Counted from the first letter of the stretch, positions 1-9,433 are shown. The stretch: 64,000 bases of DNA from Candidatus Hadarchaeales archaeon (GCA_038736355.1 JAVYML010000001.1:306908-370907); one strand, 5' to 3'. Notes: generated by a model from the letters alone, not told the origin. A program made the numbers and translations.

Positions 1-38
1 AAACTAGAATAAACTTCTGTCTCCAAGTGGTTGTGAGG

Positions 39-1085
39 ATGAAAAGCGATTTGAAAGTATTCATTTGGCAGGGGGGATGGCTGGGAGGAGCGGAAAGAGT
101 GATGCTTGGACTTGCGGAGACATTTAAGAGTCATGCCCGAATAGAGCCTGTTTTAGGGGTTTTTGAAAAAAACGAAAACATCGATTTTAAACAGGTTTGC
201 GTGAACAGAATTTTTCCGGAAAAGGCGGTTGGATATAACACGATTTGGGCCTCGTTTTATCTGAATAGAAAAGGTATTCTTGATGATTTTGATATCGTTA
301 TAGCCCATGGGGGCGGAATGTGGAAAACTAGGAAAAACTTCTACGTTTGTCATGAAGCAGGGGATCTAGATGCTTTAGCAAAAAACCTGCCCCTATTCTC
401 CAAGCTCACATTTTTTCCTCTGAAAGAGCTTTACATTTGTTTTATCAAAAAATCTGATCTAATCATATCAGCCACAAGAGAATGTGACAGATTTTTAGAA
501 AGGCATGGTGTGAGGGATTACGTAAAGGGGCGCAATTTTGTGGATACCAAATTTTTCAGACCAAATGGAAAAAAACCAGGCGGAGCTTTTAAGATTCTTT
601 TCGTCGGAAGGAATGAACCTAGAAAAAACCTTGGGGCTCTGAAAGAAGTCTGCAGAAAACTTCGTGGAGTTGAGCTCAACATAATCGGAGCGGTAGGAGA
701 AAATGAGGGGGATGTTAGATATCTAGGTTATGTGAGTGATGAGGAGCTCGCTGAATGGTACAGAAGATCTCATCTTTTTGTTCTGCCATCTTTCTGGGAG
801 GGCTTTTCTGTTTCAATTCTCGAGGCGATGGCGAGCGGGACCCCTGTCCTAGCTAGCGTATATGCCATTCCGGAAGAATTGAAGAAATTTGCTATTACTT
901 TTGATCCATACTCAAAAAACGAGCTTTCCAAAAAGATTCAATGGATAATGGAGAACTATAAAGATGTGACAAGGATTGCCAAGAAAGCGAGAAATTTCGT
1001 CGTCAAAAACTATGAGAAAGAGATGGTTTTGAGATGGGAGGTAGAAACGATTCTCGAAAGATTCAGAAGGAGGAAAAGAAGATGA
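39..1085 (+). CDS. Glycosyltransferase family 4 (GT-B)
   Basis: A retaining GT-B glycosyltransferase expected to add a sugar from a nucleotide donor to a growing surface glycan at the cytoplasmic membrane face. The N-terminal domain opens with a glycine-rich loop (GGWLGGAERV, about residues 11-20), as in GT4 enzymes. The C-terminal domain has ILFVGRNEPRKNL and the donor-site motif PSFWEGFSVSILEAMASGTPV, with the usual E-x7-E glutamates. About 348 residues, a normal length. I place the start at the ATG at 39; a GTG at 27 is in frame. Its stop overlaps the next start (ATGA), so the two are translationally coupled. AT-rich like the rest of the locus. Acceptor and donor cannot be named. Confidence 0.85.
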   Translation: MKSDLKVFIWQGGWLGGAERVMLGLAETFKSHARIEPVLGVFEKNENIDFKQVCVNRIFPEKAVGYNTIWASFYLNRKGILDDFDIVIAHGGGMWKTRKNFYVCHEAGDLDALAKNLPLFSKLTFFPLKELYICFIKKSDLIISATRECDRFLERHGVRDYVKGRNFVDTKFFRPNGKKPGGAFKILFVGRNEPRKNLGALKEVCRKLRGVELNIIGAVGENEGDVRYLGYVSDEELAEWYRRSHLFVLPSFWEGFSVSILEAMASGTPVLASVYAIPEELKKFAITFDPYSKNELSKKIQWIMENYKDVTRIAKKARNFVVKNYEKEMVLRWEVETILERFRRRKRR

Positions 1086-2302
1086 ACTACAAAGTTCTCT
1101 TCATTCCTGGAAATGTCTACCACGTTAGAATGTTTTCCAAAGTTGCGAAGAAGCTGAAAGGAGATGTACTTGCGATAAGTTTGGAAGGATACGGCGAAAA
1201 GGGTAGAGCTGGGATAGAGCGAGCACTTCAAGAAAACGGAATTCGATTTAAACGGGTTCAAGATTATCGAAAGAAGGATCCGGAGTTTATCCTACGAGAG
1301 GAGAAACCCGACGTTGTGGTTGTTTTAAACGATATCGACCCAGGTTGTCTCTATTTCGTCAGAGGAGCTAACAGACTGGGAATACCAACGCTTCTCATAG
1401 CTGAAGGGATAGTTGTGGACACTCCGCATAGAAGCTTAGGACCAAGTTATTTCATAAATATCATCAAAAATGTTTTGTTCTCTGGAAATATTGCTCATTC
1501 CATAAAACTTCTCGTTAGAAGAACTTCCAGCATATTGTCCGGAAATCCTGAACCAGGATATGATAGGTATGGTGCTGAGTGTATGAAAATTGCTGTCTGG
1601 GGCGAATATTCAAAGAAATTTTTTGAAAGTAGAGGCATACCGTCGGAAAAGATTGTAATCACGGGAAATCCACTGATGGACGATATTTTTAGATTAAAAC
1701 CGAAGGCCGATAAAATAAAAAAGCAATTGGGTTTACCAGCTGGGGCTAAACTCATTGTGTACGCTTCTTGTAATCCTATTGATATTCAGTATTGGACGGA
1801 AGAGGAGACAGCTCATCTAGTGAGACTTTTAAACAAGATAGTGCTAAACATGAAGAACTGCTTTTTGCTTATCAGACCTCATCCAACTGAACCGAACGAA
1901 AGATATCTGCGCTTTTTACAAGGAGAGGATACAAGCAAAACATTCGTGAGCAAAAAGGAGAATCTTTACGATTTGTTGGCTTCTTGTGATCTCTTGATAA
2001 CTGAGGGCTCAGTAGTGGGGAGCGAGGCCGCTGCAATGGGAAAACCCGTAATAATCGTCAATTTAACCGGTAAACCCTACCTAAACAGATATTACCCCAA
2101 ATTGTTAGCTGACGAGGGAGTAGCCATTGAGGTTCTAAAAGAATATGAACTCGACAACTTAATCAAGCGGCTTCTGAAAAGCAAAGACCTTGCGAAAAAT
2201 CGCTGGAAATTTATAAGAAAGTATTTCTATAAGTTGGATGAGATGTCTTCTCAGCGGGTGGCTAGTTTAATAGAAAAACTTGCCAGAGGGCGGGGCGGAT
2301 AG
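1082..2302 (+). CDS. GT-B glycosyltransferase, CDP-glycerol/epimerase-like
   Basis: Likely a glycosyl- or glycerophosphotransferase with the fold of UDP-GlcNAc 2-epimerases and CDP-glycerol transferases. Seen in the sequence: a hinge segment ITGNPLMDDIF, then LLIRPHPTEP, and the late motif TEGSVVGSEAAAMGKPVI that binds the nucleotide in this superfamily. The ATG at 1082 overlaps the stop of the upstream GT4 gene; an in-frame upstream ATG at 1034 lies inside that gene and is less likely. About 406 residues. Residues near 215 are encoded by DNA that recurs almost exactly at 3485-3514. The substrate is unknown. Confidence 0.75.
   Translation: MNYKVLFIPGNVYHVRMFSKVAKKLKGDVLAISLEGYGEKGRAGIERALQENGIRFKRVQDYRKKDPEFILREEKPDVVVVLNDIDPGCLYFVRGANRLGIPTLLIAEGIVVDTPHRSLGPSYFINIIKNVLFSGNIAHSIKLLVRRTSSILSGNPEPGYDRYGAECMKIAVWGEYSKKFFESRGIPSEKIVITGNPLMDDIFRLKPKADKIKKQLGLPAGAKLIVYASCNPIDIQYWTEEETAHLVRLLNKIVLNMKNCFLLIRPHPTEPNERYLRFLQGEDTSKTFVSKKENLYDLLASCDLLITEGSVVGSEAAAMGKPVIIVNLTGKPYLNRYYPKLLADEGVAIEVLKEYELDNLIKRLLKSKDLAKNRWKFIRKYFYKLDEMSSQRVASLIEKLARGRGG
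1701..1729 (+). repeat. Copy A of a 29/30-bp direct repeat
   Basis: The stretch beginning CGAAGGCCGATAAAATA and ending GCAATTG recurs at 3485-3514 with a single extra A in its A-run. Copy A is coding, inside the GT-B gene at 1082-2302; copy B lies in a non-coding remnant. A 29-base match with one indel is not expected by chance in this window and points to recombination or partial duplication inside the glycan locus. Confidence 0.8.
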
Positions 2303-2305
2303 CTT

Positions 2306-3467
2306 ATGAGATTTTTATTCCTAAATCCTGATTTTCCTTATAAGCAAAACGACCAAATAATAATCACGGGCGGATTACAAGCACACGGTTTTTTTATAGC
2401 GAGAGAACTCGTCAAAAGAGGACACGAGGTAACTGCTATAGCTTTTTTACCACAAGGCAGAACGGAGGTAATTGATGGAATTAGGGTTTGTAGAGTTGGG
2501 AACTGGACTACCGAACACAGTGTGTTTAAGAAGACATTTAATTTTGGAAAAAACTTGATGGAGCTTTTAAGAGCTGGAATGTTTATAGCCGAGGAATATA
2601 AACCAGACTTCATCTACAGTTGGTCAAGTGAAGGCTTTATTATTTCTCCCGTGATAAGTAAACTGTATAAAATCCCGTTTATTGCAAGCATCCATGGTAT
2701 CGGCGGGTTGAATGTGTTGTTTTACGGTTTCTTTTTGAACAAGGGAGCATATGCCTGCCCCACGTCTCTAGGGGAGCTAGTGCTCGCGACACTTGGTACA
2801 CTTGGTAGTAGGATGGCAGATCTGGTTGAAACGATCTCTACAGAAAGTAAAAAACTTATCATAGATTTCGTCGGAATTGATGCCAGAAAGATCTTTGTGA
2901 CTGGCAATGGTGTGAATATTGAAGATTACGAATATTCTGAAGACAAGGAAAACCTAATCGTTGTTCTGGGCAGACTTACTCGCGTTAAACGAGTTGACAG
3001 GGCAATAGAGATCTTTAGAAGGGTAAAAGAGAAAGTGAAGGATGCGAAACTGTGCATTATAGGTGATGGTCCGGAAAAGGAACTACTGATGCGTATGACA
3101 AAAAACGAATCTGATATTATTTTTACCGGCATAATACCAGAGAAAGAAAAAATTTCTCTTCTGAAGAGAGCAAAAATCTATCTTTCGTCCTCTTCTCATG
3201 AAAGTTTGAACATTCCACTTTTAGAAGCTTGGGCATGCGGAGCTTATCCAGTAGTTCCCCACATCCCTGCTTTTGTGAATATTGTTGGTCCTTATGGATT
3301 CGTTTACAAAGAAGAAAGTTAGAGCAATTACGCATATGCTAATTCAAGAAAATGAGAGAAAAAAATGTACATACGCCGCAAGGAAGTTTGTAGAAGAAAA
3401 CTATGATTTTGAAAAAATAGCAGATAAATTTATCTCAGCAGTTGCTAGTCGGGATAGTAAAAGATAG
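2306..3467 (+). pseudogene. Glycosyltransferase family 4, frameshifted
   Basis: A GT4 glycosyltransferase whose reading frame breaks near 3310-3325. The first frame (2306-3322) gives the N-terminal domain (GGLQAHGFFIARELVKRGHEV) and most of the C-terminal one (VVLGRLTRVKRVDRAIEIF, then SSSSHESLNIPLLEAWACG), and stops after VYKEES. The expected C-terminal tail continues in another frame from about 3320 to 3467 as AITHMLIQENERKKC and FVEENYDFEKIADKF, the usual final helix of GT4 enzymes. About ten residues before the tail also seem missing. Either a true pseudogene or an assembly indel. Starts four bases after the previous gene. Confidence 0.75.
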
Positions 3468-3479
3468 AGAATTTTAACT

Positions 3480-3556
3480 TTTAGCGAAGGCCGATAAAAT
3501 AAAAAAAGCAATTGCATATGTTTATTCAAAAAATAGAGAAAAAGCATAAATCGGTG
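3480..3556 (+). pseudogene. Glycosyltransferase tail remnant with repeat copy B
   Basis: Between the broken GT4 gene and the cytidylyltransferase gene, one frame reads LLAKADKIKKAIAYVYSKNREKA and stops. It resembles the C-terminal tail of a GT4 enzyme and is similar at DNA level to 3328-3375. It contains repeat copy B (3485-3514), nearly identical to 1701-1729. No start codon or ribosome-binding site goes with it, so I read it as a leftover of a duplicated or deleted glycosyltransferase gene. Confidence 0.45.
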
Positions 3557-3573
3557 CAAGTGTAATTTGAACG

Positions 3574-4338
3574 ATGAAAACTGCGGTGTTGATTCCGGTA
3601 AGAATAAAATCGACTAGGTTGCCCAGAAAACCCTTAAAAATTATAAAAGGAAAAAGAGCGATTGAACACCTTATCGAACGGGTAAAAACAGCCAAGCTTC
3701 CAGATCTAATAATTCTCTGCACCACAATTCGTTCGGAGGACTTGATTTTGGAAAAAATAGCCAAAACTTATAAAATAGAATGTTTCAGAGGAAGCGAAAA
3801 AGACATTATAAACCGGCTCTTTCATGCAGCTCTAAAATATAACGTGGACTTCATAGTTAACGTGGATGGAGACGACATTTTGTGTGATCCAGAACTTGTC
3901 GATCAAACAATACGGGTCTTCAGAAGGAGTAAGGCTGATGTTATCAGATGGGAGAACCTTCCTTTGGGGGCAGCTCCCTTTGGAATCAAAACAGAGGCGA
4001 TAAAAAAAGTTTTATCAATTAAAGCTACAAATAACACAGAAACTGGATGGGTGAGATATTTCACTGATACAGGATTGTTTAAAGTGAAGAAAATGACCCC
4101 AAGTGATGAGAGACTCAAGAGGCCGGACATAAGAATTACTCTTGATTACCCAGAAGATCTTAAATTTTTCAGAAAGATCTTTGAAAAACTCTATAAACCT
4201 GGAAAGATAATTTCTTTGAAGGATGTAATTCAACTTTTAGAAAAAGAACCACAGCTCTTGGAGATAAATAAAAATGTCAGAGAAATTTATTGGAAAAGAT
4301 ATATTCGTAATTCAAAAATAAAAATAAAAATAGAATAG
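3574..4338 (+). CDS. CMP-nonulosonate (acylneuraminate) cytidylyltransferase
   Basis: Activates a nonulosonic acid (sialic, legionaminic or similar) with CTP to give the CMP-sugar, the last soluble step before transfer. The start (MKTAVLIPVRIKSTRLPRKPL) is the nucleotide-binding motif of the NeuA/KdsB/SpsF family. An acidic metal-site motif NVDGDDILCDPELV follows at about residue 92, and ITLDYPEDL near 190 is typical of SpsF-like members. 254 residues. The NeuB and NeuC homologues downstream support a LegF/NeuA role. The exact sugar is inferred from neighbours, not from this protein. Confidence 0.82.
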   Translation: MKTAVLIPVRIKSTRLPRKPLKIIKGKRAIEHLIERVKTAKLPDLIILCTTIRSEDLILEKIAKTYKIECFRGSEKDIINRLFHAALKYNVDFIVNVDGDDILCDPELVDQTIRVFRRSKADVIRWENLPLGAAPFGIKTEAIKKVLSIKATNNTETGWVRYFTDTGLFKVKKMTPSDERLKRPDIRITLDYPEDLKFFRKIFEKLYKPGKIISLKDVIQLLEKEPQLLEINKNVREIYWKRYIRNSKIKIKIE

Positions 4339-4345
4339 AGATACC

Positions 4346-5350
4346 ATGAAATTCCTAATAGTTGGTCTGGGTTCAATGGGCAAACGGAGGATTCGTAATT
4401 TGATGCGTTTGGAAGCAGGCGAGATAATTGGTTTTGATGTTTTAGAAGATAGGCGAAAAGAAGCTAATGGAAAATATGGGATAAAAAGCTTTAGCGAGTT
4501 CGAGGAGGCAATGAGGGAAAATCCTGATGTACTTATCATCTCTACTCCTCCCGATTTACACATGAAATATGCAATAATGGCCGCTCAGGAGAATAAACAC
4601 TTCTTCACCGAGGCTAGCGTGGTAGACGACGGCATGGAGAAGCTCATTCACCTGTTGAAAGACAAAAAGATAGTTGCAGCACCATCTTGCACTATGAGGT
4701 TTCACCCTGCAGTCAGAAAAATAAAGGAACTGGTGGATCGGGGAGCTGTTGGAAAACCTCTTTCGTTTACATATCATTCCGGTCAGTATCTTCCCGACTG
4801 GCACCCATGGGAAGATTACAGGAAGTTTTACGTTGCGAGGAGGGAAACCGGAGCAGCGAGAGAGATAGTTTCGTTTGAGCTGGTCTGGCTCGTTTGGGTT
4901 TTTGGAGATGTAAGAGCAATATCGTGTTTCAAGGGAAAGATCTCGAGACTGGATGTTGATATAGATGACGTTTATCAGCTTCTGCTCAAATTCAAGAGTG
5001 GTCTTCTTGGACACTTACTCGTGGATGTCGTGGCCAGGTACCCAACTCGTTACTTTAGACTAGTTGGAGAAGAAGGAACGATCGAGTGGAGCAGAGATAC
5101 TGGTATAGTGAGGCTGTATAGGGCTGATGAAAAGCGCTGGGAGAATTTTTTGGCTGGAGAAGGAATCCCAGAGAAGGGCTATATCACTGGGGAGGATATG
5201 TACGTAGAAGAGATGAAGGCCTTCATAAGAGCAATAAAGGGAGAAGCAGCGTATCCATACACCTTCGAGGAGGATTGGAAGATACTAAAGCTGTTGTACG
5301 CAGCTGAGAGGAGCTCAGATGAAGGAGTTCATGTGGAGGTGAGTCCATAA
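4346..5350 (+). CDS. Gfo/Idh/MocA-family oxidoreductase
   Basis: NAD(P)-dependent sugar oxidoreductase. The Rossmann motif is near-perfect (LIVGLGSMGKRRIRNL, residues 3-18), and the segment ISTPPDLHMKYAIMAAQENKH holds the family's cofactor and substrate contacts. The usual EKP motif reads EASV here, so the lysine often found at that place is absent, and the catalytic assignment is open. The start lies 8 bases after the cytidylyltransferase, and its TAA overlaps the next ATG. This gene type often sits with NeuB and SpsF genes, suggesting it modifies a nonulosonate or its precursor; the substrate is unknown. Confidence 0.8.
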   Translation: MKFLIVGLGSMGKRRIRNLMRLEAGEIIGFDVLEDRRKEANGKYGIKSFSEFEEAMRENPDVLIISTPPDLHMKYAIMAAQENKHFFTEASVVDDGMEKLIHLLKDKKIVAAPSCTMRFHPAVRKIKELVDRGAVGKPLSFTYHSGQYLPDWHPWEDYRKFYVARRETGAAREIVSFELVWLVWVFGDVRAISCFKGKISRLDVDIDDVYQLLLKFKSGLLGHLLVDVVARYPTRYFRLVGEEGTIEWSRDTGIVRLYRADEKRWENFLAGEGIPEKGYITGEDMYVEEMKAFIRAIKGEAAYPYTFEEDWKILKLLYAAERSSDEGVHVEVSP

Positions 5351-6663
5351 TGAAGATCAGGAGAGGCCCTCGACTCTGGGAGAAAGCGAAGACCCTCATA
5401 CCGGGAGGTTCTCAGCTTTTTTCCAAGCGTGCAGAGCTTTTTTTGCCGTCTTTGTGGCCTGCATACTACAAAAAGGCTAAGGGAGATATGATATGGGACT
5501 TGGACGGTAACAAATTCATCGACATGTCTTACATGGGGGTCGGTACTTGTGTTCTGGGATATGCTGATCCCGACGTGAATAGGTCCGTGGTTCGAGCAAT
5601 ATCGTTGGGCTCTATGTCCACGCTGAATTGTTTCGAGGAATTGGAGTTAGCCGAACTCCTTTTGAAACTCAACCCATGGGCAGGGATGGTCAGATACGCT
5701 AGAACCGGCGGTGAGGCCATGGCGATTGCCGTGAGGATCGCGCGTGCCTTTACCGGAAAAGACAGAGTGGCCTTTTGCGGCTATCACGGATGGTCGGATT
5801 GGTATCTCTCCGCGAACCTTGCAAAGGACACCAACCTTGATGGTCACCTTCTTCCTGGATTGCAACCCAAGGGGGTTCCAAGGGCTCTGATGGAAACTGC
5901 CCTTCCTTTTAACTATAATAGGATAGAGGAGCTTGAGGGCATCGTTTCGAAGTACAATGACATCGGCACAATAGTCATGGAGCCCGCCAGACATCAGGAG
6001 CCCAAGGATGACTTCCTAAAAAGGGTTCGAAAGATTGCAGATGAAATCGGCGCTGTGCTCATTTTCGATGAGATAACTTCAGGCTGGAGGATGAACGTTG
6101 GTGGGATTCATCGGCTCTACGGGATTGATCCGGATATAGCCGTTTATGGGAAGGCCATGAGCAACGGCTTTCCGATGGCAGCCGTTGTTGGAAAAAAGGA
6201 GGTGATGGATGCCGCCCAAGATAGTTTCATAAGCAGCACATACTGGAGTGAAAGGATCGGTCCTGTAGCAGCTTTAGCAACAATAGAGAAGATGAAGAGG
6301 AGAAACGTTCCCCGTCATCTGTGTAAGATAGGGAACTCGGTGAAAAAAGGTTGGAAAAAGATGGCTAGCGAGCACGGGCTTGAGATAAAGATCGTTGGGC
6401 TTCCACCTCTGGCCACTTTCTCCTTTGAAGGTGAGGACCCTCAGGCAATGCACACACTCTTCACACAGGAGATGCTGGAGAGGGGATTTTTAGCTTCAAA
6501 GAGCCTTTATGCTTCCTACGCCCACACCGAAGAACACGTATCCAAGTATTTGGAATGCGTTGATGAGGTCTTTGGGCTGATAAGAAGGGCAGTAGATAGA
6601 GGGGAACTGCGAAAAATGTTGAAGGGTCCGGTAGCCCAGACAGGCTTCAGGCGTCTAGCCTAG
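5350..6663 (+). CDS. Class-III PLP aminotransferase (HemL-like)
   Basis: A fold-type I, class-III aminotransferase related to glutamate-1-semialdehyde aminomutase. Visible motifs: GGSQLFSKR near the start, ARTGGEAMAIAVRIARAFTG (phosphate-binding region), the YHGW motif, FDEITSGWR with the Asp that contacts the PLP ring, and YGKAMSNGFPMAAV with the Schiff-base lysine. 437 residues, normal length. Genome position inside a nonulosonate cluster argues for a sugar-modifying role rather than heme synthesis. It is coupled by a TAATG overlap to the oxidoreductase, and the two may act together on one sugar. Confidence 0.83.
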   Translation: MKIRRGPRLWEKAKTLIPGGSQLFSKRAELFLPSLWPAYYKKAKGDMIWDLDGNKFIDMSYMGVGTCVLGYADPDVNRSVVRAISLGSMSTLNCFEELELAELLLKLNPWAGMVRYARTGGEAMAIAVRIARAFTGKDRVAFCGYHGWSDWYLSANLAKDTNLDGHLLPGLQPKGVPRALMETALPFNYNRIEELEGIVSKYNDIGTIVMEPARHQEPKDDFLKRVRKIADEIGAVLIFDEITSGWRMNVGGIHRLYGIDPDIAVYGKAMSNGFPMAAVVGKKEVMDAAQDSFISSTYWSERIGPVAALATIEKMKRRNVPRHLCKIGNSVKKGWKKMASEHGLEIKIVGLPPLATFSFEGEDPQAMHTLFTQEMLERGFLASKSLYASYAHTEEHVSKYLECVDEVFGLIRRAVDRGELRKMLKGPVAQTGFRRLA

Positions 6664-6672
6664 GAGGAGATC

Positions 6673-7722
6673 ATGAGGTGCATTAGAATCGGAGAGAGAA
6701 TGGTGGGAGAAGGGAAGCCGTGTTTTATAATAGCAGAGGCCGGAGTCAATCACAACGGGAAGCTCGGACTGGCAAAGAAGCTCATAGACGCAGCCAAAAA
6801 AGCAGGGGCGGATGCGGTGAAGTTTCAAGTCTTTTCGGCAGAGGATTTGGTCACAACAAGGGCCCCTAAGGCGATGTATCAAAAAAGAGCAACTGGGAAA
6901 GGCACTCAATACGAGATGCTTAAAGAACTTGAGTTGTCTGAAAGCGAGTTTGAAACTCTGGCAAAATATGCAAAAAAAAAGAGAATAGTCTTCTTGGCTT
7001 CAGCCTTCAACGAAGAGAACGTGGATCTCGTCGAGCGTTTGGGCGTCCCCGCATTTAAGGTCCCTTCCGGGGAAATCACAAATTTTCCGCTTTTGAGGCA
7101 CATAGCGAGGAAGGGCAAACCAATTATCTTGTCTACAGGCATGTCTACGCTGGAGGAGGTGCAGGAGGCCTTGGAGGTGATGAAGAAAGAGGGAGCAGGG
7201 GATATAGTCCTGCTCCATTGCGTGAGCAACTATCCCGCAAAAATCGAGGAGGTAAACCTGAGAGCGATAAAGACGTTGAGGTCGGCGTTTGGGGTACCCG
7301 TGGGGCTCTCGGACCATACGGTTGGCATAACTATCCCTATAGCTGCCGTAGCGATTGGGGCATCAATTGTAGAAAAGCATTTAACTTTGAGCAAAAAACT
7401 CCCAGGACCAGATCACAAGGCCTCTTTGGAGCCGGATGAGTTCAAGAGAATGGTGGTTGGGATAAGAGAGGTTGAAAGGGCGCTTGGGGATGGAGTGAAA
7501 AGGCCGACCAAAAGCGAGGAAATAATGAAGAAAATGGTGCGGAAAAGCATAGTTGCCAAAACATCCATCCCAAAAGGTACTATAATCTCACAAGGAATGC
7601 TGGAAATAAAAAGACCTGGCACAGGTTTAGAGCCGAAATATATAGATAAGATTGTTGGAAAGAAAGCACGGAAAGACATAGAAGCAGATGAAATTATCAC
7701 ATCAGAAAAAATTGTGTGGTAG
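6673..7722 (+). CDS. neuB: N-acetylneuraminate/legionaminate synthase (NeuB/LegI)
   Basis: Condenses phosphoenolpyruvate with a 2-acetamido or 2,4-diacetamido hexose to form a nine-carbon nonulosonic acid. The TIM barrel begins IIAEAGVNHNGKLGLAKKLI (NeuB signature), with AGADAVKFQ and SDHTVGI further on. The C-terminal SAF (antifreeze-like) domain occupies about residues 285-349 (KGTIISQGMLEIKRPGTG). 349 residues, full length. A clear AGGAGG precedes the ATG by 6 bases. Followed directly by a NeuC-like gene that would make its sugar substrate. Confidence 0.93.
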   Translation: MRCIRIGERMVGEGKPCFIIAEAGVNHNGKLGLAKKLIDAAKKAGADAVKFQVFSAEDLVTTRAPKAMYQKRATGKGTQYEMLKELELSESEFETLAKYAKKKRIVFLASAFNEENVDLVERLGVPAFKVPSGEITNFPLLRHIARKGKPIILSTGMSTLEEVQEALEVMKKEGAGDIVLLHCVSNYPAKIEEVNLRAIKTLRSAFGVPVGLSDHTVGITIPIAAVAIGASIVEKHLTLSKKLPGPDHKASLEPDEFKRMVVGIREVERALGDGVKRPTKSEEIMKKMVRKSIVAKTSIPKGTIISQGMLEIKRPGTGLEPKYIDKIVGKKARKDIEADEIITSEKIVW

Positions 7723-7723
7723 C

Positions 7724-8881
7724 ATGAGAAAGATAGCGGTCCTGACCGGTACGCGGGCTGAGTACGGAATTCTCAGACCCCTTCTCCGAGCGATAGAGAA
7801 TCATCCAAATCTTGACCTTGCGCTTATCGTGACTGGAATGCACCTCTCAGAAGAATTTGGCTATACGATTAAAGAAATAGAAAAGGACGGATTCAAGATT
7901 GACGCTAAGATAAAGATTTTACACAAAGAAGATACTGGATCAGCAATGGCAAAATCAATCGGTGAATGTATAAAAAAAATCACTGAGGTCTTGGACCGGA
8001 TAAAACCTGATTTTTTAGTACTCTTAGGCGATAGAGCCGAAATGCTAGCTGGAGCGGTAGCAGCTTCTTACGCGGGGATTCCAATAGCACATTTACACGG
8101 AGGGGAGGTTTCCGGAAGTATAGATGATTCAGTTAGACATGCGATTACCAAATTGGCACACCTTCATTTTCCAGCTACTCGAAAGAGTGCAAAAAGAATA
8201 ATAAAGATGGGTGAAGAGCCATCCAGAGTTTTTGTGGTGGGAGCCCTAGCTCTTGACACAATATTAAATGAAAAATTGCCAAGTGGAGCTGAGCTTTCTA
8301 AAAAATATGGCCTTGATTTGTCAAAACCTATTTTGTTGGTTGTGCAGCATCCCGTAGTTACGGAAGCCGATGAAGCAGCATATCAAATAAAAGAAACGCT
8401 CGATGCACTAGTTGAACTAAATCGTCAAACTAATAATCAAACAATTTTAATTTATCCCAACGCGGACGCGGGCGGGCGAAGAATGATTAAGATGATAGAA
8501 AAATACAGAAAATATCCCTTTCTAAAGTGCTTCAAGAGCATTCCATTCAATGATTATTTGGGTCTAATGAGCATAGCAAGTGTGATGGTTGGAAACTCGA
8601 GCAGTGGCATAATTGAAGCGCCTTCTTTTCATTTACCAGTAGTGAATATTGGAACAAGGCAGGCAGGACGGGAACGATCGGTGAACGTAATAGATGTCAG
8701 ATACAACAAAAAGGAGATCCTCAGGGCCATAAAAAAAGCTCTATACGATAAAAAGTTCCTAACGAAAGTAAAAAAATGTAAAAATCCATATGGAGACGGA
8801 AAAGCAGCTCAGAGAATCGTAAAAGTTCTTGCGAAGATTAAAATCACACCATCTTTATTACAGAAGAGAATCGTTTACTGA
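7724..8881 (+). CDS. neuC: UDP-sugar 2-epimerase (hydrolysing), NeuC/LegG
   Basis: Hydrolyses and epimerises a UDP-N-acetylhexosamine derivative to release the free sugar used by NeuB. The N-terminus reads KIAVLTGTRAEYGILRPLL, the hallmark of NeuC. Further motifs are LLGDRAEMLAGAVAA, AHLHGGEVSGSIDDSVRHA and the C-terminal VGNSSSGIIEAPSF. An in-frame upstream start would run into neuB; the ATG at 7724, just after the neuB stop, is preferred (385 residues). With a 4,6-dehydratase and a DegT aminotransferase in the same locus, LegG activity on UDP-2,4-diacetamido-trideoxyhexose is the best guess. Confidence 0.9.
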   Translation: MRKIAVLTGTRAEYGILRPLLRAIENHPNLDLALIVTGMHLSEEFGYTIKEIEKDGFKIDAKIKILHKEDTGSAMAKSIGECIKKITEVLDRIKPDFLVLLGDRAEMLAGAVAASYAGIPIAHLHGGEVSGSIDDSVRHAITKLAHLHFPATRKSAKRIIKMGEEPSRVFVVGALALDTILNEKLPSGAELSKKYGLDLSKPILLVVQHPVVTEADEAAYQIKETLDALVELNRQTNNQTILIYPNADAGGRRMIKMIEKYRKYPFLKCFKSIPFNDYLGLMSIASVMVGNSSSGIIEAPSFHLPVVNIGTRQAGRERSVNVIDVRYNKKEILRAIKKALYDKKFLTKVKKCKNPYGDGKAAQRIVKVLAKIKITPSLLQKRIVY

Positions 8882-8889
8882 GGGTAAAT

Positions 8890-9288
8890 ATGGCGAAAAG
8901 ATTCAAAAACTGGAAACCTCCTGAGTTCGACGAGCGCGGCCTAACAAAATGGAACTGGATGTGTCAGTATCACGAAAATCTGAAGCTCGGAAAGAATACC
9001 GACATAGGTGCCTTCACATACATCAACGCAAAGTATGGGGTTGAAATACAGGAAAACGTCCAAATAGGATCCCATTGCTCCATTTATTCCGAATCTACGA
9101 TCGATAGAAAGAAAGGCAAGGTAACGATAAAGAAGAACGCTAAGATAGGATCCCATACCGTGATCATGCCCGGTGTAACCATAGGCGAAAATGCGATTGT
9201 TGCGGCGTGTTCTTTTGTGAACAGGGATATCCCAGACGGCGCTGTGGTGGGAGGAATACCCGCAAAGCCGATAAAAAGATCTTCATGA
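8890..9288 (+). CDS. Hexapeptide-repeat acetyltransferase (LegH-like)
   Basis: A left-handed beta-helix acyltransferase of 132 residues. Hexapeptide repeats run from about residue 34 (LGKNTDIGAFTYIN) to 125, and the end IPDGAVVGGIPAKPIK is typical of sugar O- or N-acetyltransferases. A histidine in KIGSHTVIMPGVTIG is the likely catalytic base. The start is 9 bases after neuC. In a legionaminate pathway an enzyme of this class adds the 4-N-acetyl group, so LegH is the most economical reading; O-acetylation of a finished glycan is an alternative. Confidence 0.78.
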   Translation: MAKRFKNWKPPEFDERGLTKWNWMCQYHENLKLGKNTDIGAFTYINAKYGVEIQENVQIGSHCSIYSESTIDRKKGKVTIKKNAKIGSHTVIMPGVTIGENAIVAACSFVNRDIPDGAVVGGIPAKPIKRSS

Positions 9289-9433
9289 CGAATTTTATCT
9301 AGCAAGTCATCCAGTCTCTTAGTCATCAAGTAGAAAAGAATTCTCACCGTTAGAGTTTACATTCTTGAAAGGAAAAAACCTCTTTTATCTCATGCAAAGC
9401 TTCAGATTATAAGTGGGCGAGATATTATATAAT

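Noticed and set aside
9419-9433. TATA box for the DegT aminotransferase (TATTATATAAT)
   Set aside because: It ends directly at the likely start codon, too close for archaeal TATA spacing.
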